From Limonium bicolor (lineage: Eukaryota > Streptophyta > Magnoliopsida > Caryophyllales > Plumbaginaceae), in assembly GCA_023374045.1 (NCBI GenBank), contig CM041776.1, positions 323,541,925 to 323,605,924 of the forward strand: DNA of 64,000 bases. Direction: 5' to 3'. Shown here piece by piece: positions 56,906 to 64,000 of the stretch (position 1 is its first letter; each line of letters starts with the position of its first letter). The notes beneath the pieces are model-generated. The model ran no database searches, was not told where the DNA came from, and worked only from the letters and a program-made list of their open reading frames with translations. Both the position numbers and the translations under genes were made by a program.

Positions 56906-58806
56906 GCCAGTACCCATTTTAATTACTTATTTTGAACTCCAAATCCTTCTCAATTCACATCCAATCTTTTCCTAATCATTTTCCCAAGTTTCCTACATGC
57001 TTAGGCACCCTAAAACACTCCTTAACTCATCTACTAACTCATTACTCTTTTCTATATCCCAACTCACCACTTGTTTTCTAAATTTCATTTCAGCCCACAC
57101 ATTATTTCCTCACTTAGTTACATTATGCTACAGATTTTGACACTTACTCTCCCCTTCTCTAACTACCTCTTCTAATGCAATTTCTAACACCTCTAATGCA
57201 TTACAACTACATTAACTATCTCTCCAAATATACCCTCTAACTATCTAAATCAAAAGTTACAACATGTTTTTCCACCTAGTCTTTAATTCACTAAGTGTTC
57301 TAATCCTACATAAATTTTGCCATAGTCTCCCCTATATTTTTATACTCTCACCACATTGTTTTTCCACACATTGTTGACCAATTCACCCACCTGTTTATAA
57401 ACAACAACCATATACAAGCTCCCATACACAAATACCACTACTAAACAAATTAAATTCCTGCACTTGCACATTAATTCCCAATCTAGTTTTGCAACAGTTT
57501 TTAAATTGTTTCCAAGGGTTCAAAACACTTACATTCTCTTATATATTACTCTACTACTCAATACCATTTTCATTACTAAATTCAAACTTCTACAAATCTG
57601 TTACAACACATATATACAAGGCTACACAAAAGAGCATTCTTACCTTATTTCTCCTCTAGATTTTCTTTCTCCTTCTTTCCTCTTCCTTCCTCTCTTTCTC
57701 CACCGGTTTAGCAAACACAAATTCTCTACTCTACAACCCATATACGTACCCATTTCAATACACTAAAAACTAACCCTAACTATTATTAAGCTTTAAGTAG
57801 GTTTTAGGGTTTAGAATTCTCATTACCTTGTAAGGGTGTAAATGAAGCTTGGAGTGGCTCAAGAATAAGATTTCCAACTCCTTCAACAAGCCAAAATCGG
57901 CTAGGCACAAGAAGAGCAAGCAAGGGTTTAGTTTGCAAATTCGTTTTGCCCACAAGGGTTAGAAAAAGATGGAGTTTTGAGAATATTTTTACCTTAAAAG
58001 AACAAAGAGAAGGAGGGCCTTCTAATGGTGGTCTTGAAGCTCCAAATGGGACATACCCATAAAAACGAAAGTTGTTGTTTTCAAATTTTGGAAAGGTAGA
58101 AGTGTAGCTCTTGATGAGGGGATTTCCAATGGTGTAGTTTTTATAATTTTTGGAGCAAGATTGATGGAGTTTCAAGAGGAGAGAAGTAGAAGTTTGTGGG
58201 GGTTTTCTTATTTCTCCATTGATGTCGCATGGAAGAAGGAGAAATAGAGAGTGAGGGAGATGGGTGTGTACGTGAGTGTTGTGAGGAGAATGAGGGAATT
58301 GGAGAGAGAGTGTGAGAGTGGGGTAAAGTAGAGTAGTTTACTTTATTGTTTTTAATTGTTTTTGTCTTTTGTGAGTAAAAAGAATTGGTAGAGTGTGTGA
58401 GAGAGGGGGCCATCGGCTGGCACTAGTACACACACACAACTTCACTTTTTATTTTCAAAGTGGACACATAAGTTTGTGTTATTTATGTTTCTACCCCACA
58501 ACTTCCCGTTTTTGACAGTTTTCACTAATTTCTCGTTTTCTTGATTTAATTGGTCCTAAAGCTTCACTAATGTTTATTAATGATTATTTAGTTGACCAAA
58601 ACTGTTACGAGTCTATTTGACCCGCTTAAAGACACGTTTTCCCGGTTACCTCGAAAAACGTGCTTTAAGGTTCGGTAGTGTTTTTAAACCGTTTTAAAGA
58701 TCCGTTTTCTTCGGGATTTATTCCCTCTTGATTATTTATACTTAATTAAGCTTCTAAATTATTCATTAGCCTAATTAATCACTATTTTTAATTACAGGGT
58801 ATTTCA

Positions 58807-58819
58807 ATCTACCCCCCTT
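58807..58819 (-). other. Polypurine tract of element B
   Basis: Read on the minus strand, AAGGGGGGTAGAT directly precedes the LTR start at 58806. Confidence 0.85.
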
Positions 58820-59251
58820 AAGAAACTTTGCCCTCAAAGTTGCTCAAGGTTAATGGTTTCGGTAATTCTACTCATTAGGCAAACCAATTGCACTAATGTG
58901 TCTTACTTCACCAATGAGGTGTTTACTTCCTTTCCACATTGCAAGCATACACAATTCAAGCACAACACGAATTCACATACGTAATACACCATTTCCCATT
59001 CATACCATTCCACATTCGCATTACACAGATACGTTACACATTACACAAACATCATCCATCATACATACACTACACATTACACATACATACATACGCATAC
59101 CAAGTTCACTTGCACTACATGTGCCTTACAAAACCTATTACAATGCCTACATACTAAGCAATGCTTACCCCGAAGCAATGCAAAAGCAAAAGGGCTCTAC
59201 CCCCCTTAAAAGGGGTACGACCCGTACCCGTATTACTAAATACTAGACTAT

Positions 59252-59895
59252 CTAGTCTATGAATAATTGTGGGTACTTAGCCTTCATGGCATCTTCCAAC
59301 TCCCATGTCGCTTCGACATCGTGGTTAGACCATAGGACCTTCACCATTCGTATAGACTTATGGCGAGTGTCTCTGGTCTTTCTATCAAGGATTCTCACTG
59401 GGGTTTCAACATATCTCATTGTTGGTTCAATGGAAAGTCTCTCGGGCTCTAAGACATGAGAAGGATCAGCAATATACTTCTTGAGTTGTGACACATGAAA
59501 TACATCATGGACACGTCCCAAGTCCTCAGGTAGTGCTAACCTGTAGGCTACAGCGCCAACTCTTTTGGTGATAGCATACGGCCCTACAAACTTAGGGCTC
59601 AGCTTGCCCTTCTGGCCAAAACGGATGACACCCTTCATAGATGAAACGCGCAAGAACACTTGGTCGCCCACGGCGAACTCAAGGTCGCGTCGTCGCACAT
59701 CCGCATAGGATTTCTATCTATCTTGGGCTGCCTTCATATTAGCTCGAATTTGTTGAACTTCAGCTTGCACTTGTTCAAGATACTCCGGTCCTATGATGAC
59801 CGCTTCGCTTGACTCATCCCAACACAAGGGTGTACGGCAAGGTCTACCGTATAGAGCTTAGAAAGGCGACATCTTAATCGAGGCGTGATAGCTAT
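59252..59895 (-). pseudogene. Element B pol C-terminus: integrase end and chromodomain
   Basis: Read on the minus strand: YHASIKMSPF, LYGRPCRTPLCWDE (integrase end), AAQDR, KSYADVRRRDLEFAVGDQVFLRV, then HDVFHVSQLKKY, and a chromodomain-like end with MVKVLWSNHDVEATWE and the stop at 59252. This is the Tekay/Del branch of plant chromoviruses, whose chromodomain guides integration to heterochromatin. Two in-frame stops are visible (in F-stop-ALYG and DR-stop-KSY). The rest of pol is cut off at 59895 by element C, inserted at the conserved SYH of the integrase. Confidence 0.9.
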
Positions 59896-62800
59896 TGAAA
59901 TACCCCGAACTTAAATATAGGGATTAAAATTAATTTAATACGTATTTAAGGACCTAATGGTACTTAATTAATACAAGTAAGGAAAAATAAATCCAAAAGA
60001 AATAAAGAAACGCTTTAAAAGCGGAAAACACTAAATAAGCGTTAAATAACCATAGGAGGCATGAGACCTCGGTTAGAGTATCATATGGATTCTAAAGGTT
60101 TAATAAGACCTAAATAATATATGGGAACAACTCCCGAAGAAAACGGATCCAAATAATGTATTAAAACGCTAATAGAGCTTTAACGCACGTTTTTCGAGAA
60201 AACCGAAAACGTGATTTTAAGTGGTCAAACAGACCCGTAAAAATTATAAACCATTAAATAATAATTATTAAGCATTATTGGGAGCTTAGTAGTCAATAAA
60301 AATAAAGAAATGAGAAAATTCCGGAAAACGGGCCCGGTTAGTGAAAAGTACCTAAACCGGGTAAAATAATGAGCGTTTCTGTAAAAGACGAAAAAACGCT
60401 CCAGCTAGTAATACTGTGTGGGCCGATTTTAATCAGTCAAAAAGCCCTCTCACACACTCACACACTAGCTAATTAAATGAGAGACCAAAAAGTAAAAAAA
60501 GCAATAAAGTAAAAAAAAACCCTCACACTCTCTCACCTCACCTCTCCATTTCTCTTTCCTCCATTCTCCTTTCCCACCGTGAGCATCCTCCTCCCTCTGG
60601 CTGCTGCGATTTCATGGAGCTCCACAAGCCTTCCATGGCTTCTCCTCTTCCTCCACATGCTCTAGCTTCACCTGAACTCCAAAGGTAAAAATAACTACAT
60701 ATTTGAACTCCCCTCATCCTCCTCTACACTTCTCTCTTTTCAAAATCCAAAAATGAGGAAGTTCATTTTCGTGGGTATACCCATTCAAAGAGAAAAGCAC
60801 ACCATTATGGAGCTTGGAGTCTCCTCTTTCCAATAAGGTAAAAATCTACATGAAAAACTCATGTTTTCTCCACCTTCCTTCATAACCGATTTTTGCTCCA
60901 TTTGTAATGCTCTATTTTTCTCTCTCTTTGGAGCATAATACCAACCTTGCAATGGTGGTGGATTCACCTTCTTGAACCAAGGGCAAAAGCCCCTTCTAAA
61001 ACTCTCCAAAGGTAAACCCTAGAAATTTCATTGCAAACACTTCAATGAATTGGCATTAATTTAAGGGTTAGTATATTAATTGTAGTGTTTTGTGTTCATT
61101 GGGTGATGGGAATGGAGTTTGGCAACTCCATTCCCCACATGGCCGATTTGGGCAAGGAAGAAAGAAGGAGAAGGAAAATCTAGAGGAGAAACAAGGTAAG
61201 AATGCTCTTTTGTGTAGCCTTGGTATATATGTATGTAACAGTTTTTGGAAGTTTGAAATGAGTAATGGAATGGTAATGTAGTAGTAGTGTAATGTGTAGG
61301 AGAATATAAGTATTTTGAAGCTTTAAAAGATGTGAGAAACTTATTCAAAAAAATTTGGGAATGAGAGGTTGAGTGCAGGAATTTAAGGTTGTTTAGTGTG
61401 GTATTTTGTATATGAGAATGGGTATATTGGTGTTGGTTATGAACAGGTGGTGTGGATCAATTATGTGAGTGAAACCATGTGGAGAATGTCAATAATATAG
61501 GGGAGACTATGTCAAATTTTATCTAGGAATTTGAGGACTTAAGTGTTCAAGATGAGAAAACAACCTAGGTAGTGACTAGGTGTATGTGGAGAGTAAAATA
61601 GGAGTGTTTAGTAGCTTGTAACAGATTCGGGTATGATTTGTTAATGGGATGTAATTAGGAAGTGAATAGATGTATTTTGGATACTAGGAGTAGCATTGGT
61701 TGAGGAAGTAATGGAGGTTAGAAGTTGAGTACAAAATCTGTAGCAAGATGCATAAAAATGCATTGGAGAGGTTAGGAAAAATTAGTGTGTAAGAATTGGT
61801 AAAAAGAGTGTTGGACTTGGGTATAGATATTATAGTTGCTTGGAAATGAATTGGAATGGTAAGATGGCATTAGGAGAGGGAACTAGGCATGGAGGAAATA
61901 AGAACCCAAAATCTGTAGCAACAACCACTTGGAGAAACTATTGTAAGTGTTGAAATGAAGTGAGGAAAAATTGTGTAAGTGGATTGATGGATTTAGTAAA
62001 GCATTTGGTGGGTGAACTAAGGCAATTTGAAGGGCCTAGGTAGTGTTTAAACATGTGAGATTACATGTAAAAAGATTGGAGAAACAATGGGTAAAGTATG
62101 GGACTGAAAACAGAAGTAAAAATGCAAATACTGGGCCCGACCGGACTTGCGACCGGACTTGCAAGTTCGGTCGAGCCCAGATCTACAAAGACAGGAAAGC
62201 TTCTGGAATCGACCGGACTTGCGACCGGACTTGCAAGTTCGGTCGGACCAGAAAAATTCTCCATCTGTAACCTACTGGAATCGACCGGACTTGCGACCGG
62301 ACATGCAAGTTCGGTCGGCCAGAAAAATTCCTGTAATGCAAGCTACTGGAATGGACCGAACTTGCGACCGGACTTGCAAGTTCGGTCGAGCCAGGAAATT
62401 TCCCGCACTGGTAGCTACTAGAATGGACCGGACTTGCAAGGTCGGTCGCAAGTCCGGTCCAGTAAAAAAAAAAGAAATTATTATTTCAATTAAATAATAT
62501 TATATATATATGTATACCCACATATATATATAAATGTACATGTATAAAGCATGCTAATAGTAAGTAAGAAAATAAAACTTAAGGTAATGAAAATAAGTAA
62601 GTAATGTGTAAGTGTAGGAAGCATAAGGACTTAGTAATTATGAATTAGTAAACATAGTAAGAGCAATTGAGTTAAGATAATGATAGTTAGATTTAATCAT
62701 TCAATTGCATGTATATCATAGGAACTTGATTTGTGAACACCGGAGGAACGTTGGGATACAAGTACGACGGTGAACGGTATGATTTCTTCATGCCCTGTAT

Positions 62801-64000
62801 CCTAATCTGGTTACCCCGATTTGTGTGCTTATTTGACCACCTAAATAAGATAAATGCATGAATCGGACTATATTGCACTAACCTGTGCTTGACTTATGTT
62901 ATGCTTGATATTTATTGTCTTGAGCACTAGTTTGTATAATTCATGAAATATATGAATGATGATGAATGGTATTCGAACCTCGTATTGTACTTGTGTAATG
63001 TATTGTACCTCGTATGTATGTGTATATGTGCATTGTATTATTGTGGCTTGGATGTTGACTTGTGCTAATTCCTAACTATCTAACTCCTAACTTAAGTGAG
63101 TAAATTGGAATGAGTACAAGTCCGATATAGCTTCGGCCACGCGTGAGGATGCGGAGTCACAAGAGGTTGGCTGCAATTCCTGACTCTTAAACTGGTCCGC
63201 GGCCCAAATCCCTTAAATGGGTAGCATCCCGGATTAGTGAGTCAAGTAAATCCCGGAGGTGGGACGGTGTAGTCCCCAGGGCCGGAGGTCCCGACGACTT
63301 AACTTGAGTAAGAGTAAGAGTAAGTAAGTATGGATCCGTAAGTATGTATGAGTATGTATGTGTATGTATGAAGTAACGAGTAAAAGAGTAATCTCCACCC
63401 GATTAACCCGGGTGGACCAATGAAGCTAACAAGAATTGTATATTGTGTATGTAATGTGTATGTGTAATTCGGAAGAAGGTAAGTATGTATGGAATAGTTT
63501 ATGTTGTACTTCTTGCATGTAATGAAGTGTATGTATGTGTGTATGTCTTGCGTAATGGATTGCAATGTTATGTATAAGAGCATGTATGCATGCATGTTTG
63601 AATGAAATCAACCGCATGTATTCGACCAAGTGGTCGGCGTACCCTCACTAGTACGCGGGGTATGCGGTTATCATGCTCGGCGAAAGCTGACCCCTTCGGG
63701 GGACATTTTTTAGTGTGCAGGTACCCGAAGCGAATATGGTCAAGGAAGAGACCGGAGGCACACCCTTGTACTTAGAAAGTAAGTAGTTGTGAGAAAACGG
63801 GTAGATGTAGACTCTTAGAGAGTATGTATGAACTTGGAAGAGATATTACACTTGTATAAGGATCTTAGTAAACTCGGTATGTAGATTATATTGTATTGTA
63901 CTTGGAGTATTGTATTGAAGGAAGATCGTAGTAGTATTTGGTAAATGGAGAATGCATTGTAGATTTGTAGTACTCGGGATTCCGGTCCATCAGACCGATG
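59896..64000 (+). repeat. LTR of Tekay/Del-type element C (plus strand), incomplete at window end
   Basis: It starts TGAAATACCCC at 59896 after the presumed 5-bp target GCTAT (59891-59895), inside the integrase of B. It is collinear, on the opposite strand, with the LTR of B, including the GC-rich block near 63140-63300 and a final CATCAGACCG word at 63986. By comparison with B, about 190 bp of LTR remain beyond the window. Whether it is a solo LTR or the 5' LTR of a full element cannot be told. Confidence 0.85.
62138..62462. repeat. Palindromic 72-bp array in the LTR of C (GACCGGACTTGC core)
   Basis: Five units start at 62138, 62210, 62282, 62354 and 62426, a strict 72-bp period. Each has CGACCGGACTTGC facing GCAAGTTCGGTCG around a 10-bp centre, then a spacer containing CCAGAAAAATTC-type and CTACTGGAAT words. 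The last unit is reduced and inverted. Confidence 0.92.

Larger units (their letters stand above)
54497..58806 (-). repeat. 3' LTR of Tekay/Del-type element B (minus strand), with nested TRIM
   Basis: Read on the minus strand it begins TGAAATACCC at 58806 and ends GGGTGTTACA at 54497. It is about 3.84 kb without the TRIM (54715-55175 plus 5-bp duplication). Its order of blocks (start, palindromic array, GC-rich CCGGAGGTCCCGACGAC block, end) is the same as in the LTR of element C on the plus strand, so B and C are members of one family in opposite orientation. Confidence 0.85.

Noticed and set aside
56491..56935. Overlapping frames of about 100-118 codons over the GTCGGTCGG repeats
   Set aside because: Open in several frames on both strands because the palindromic repeat lacks stop words; a property of the array, not a protein.
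62043..62497. Frames of about 75-116 codons with RPDLRPDLQ-type repeats
   Set aside because: Same reason: a 72-bp repeat, divisible by three, keeps frames open by chance.

Overview
The window is nuclear DNA from a flowering plant, most likely a eudicot. The evidence is a circadian PSEUDO-RESPONSE REGULATOR gene with plant splice sites, an NDR1/HIN1-like gene, a plant tRNA-Asn, and plant transposons of many classes (CACTA, hAT, Mutator-like, LINE, TRIM and long-LTR Tekay/Del-type Ty3 elements). Only three ordinary protein genes are visible: a Nudix-like gene (11006-12004, +), an NHL/LEA-2 gene (30447-31175, +) and a PRR5/PRR9-clade clock gene (32806-36175, -, 8 exons). Almost everything else is transposon.

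Layout. 1-734: right end of a CACTA element. 780-1382: hAT-type MITE. 1391-5362: AT-rich DNA, probably part of a decayed LTR. 5363-9420: dead LINE (reverse transcriptase, zinc finger, RNase H) split by a rearranged TRIM-like element at 5712-6867. 9455-10543: second, 5'-truncated LINE on the minus strand with a 17-bp target-site duplication. 10903-12004: Nudix-like gene preceded by a short uORF. 13056-14372: Mutator-like element with arms of about 465 bp. 14500-15094 and from 15177: hAT MITEs. 15605 to the gap at 22557: En/Spm-type CACTA with TNP2 transposase and a second ORF. 22557-23056: 500 N. 23057-26226: second copy of the Nudix 3' end and its flank, without the Mutator-like and CACTA insertions. 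26227-30200: intergenic and retroelement debris. 30447-36175: NHL and PRR genes. 38976 to the end: a nest of long-LTR retrotransposons.

The two Nudix-flank copies act as filled and empty sites for each other, so exact target-site duplications can be read for several insertions. The second copy starts exactly at the N gap in mid-CDS, and the first loses collinearity exactly where the CACTA that runs into the gap begins. I therefore read the pair as two haplotypes placed in tandem by the assembler rather than a true duplication.

In the right third, element A (5.2-kb LTRs, a non-coding 5.5-kb interior, PBS and PPT) is broken in its 3' LTR by minus-strand element B (chromodomain-type pol end). 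Element C is inserted in the integrase region of B, and a complete 461-bp TRIM is inserted in the LTR of B. The LTRs of B and C carry arrays of about 72-bp repeats in which the spacer is shared but the palindromic core has a different sequence. This is the most unusual sequence pattern in the window.
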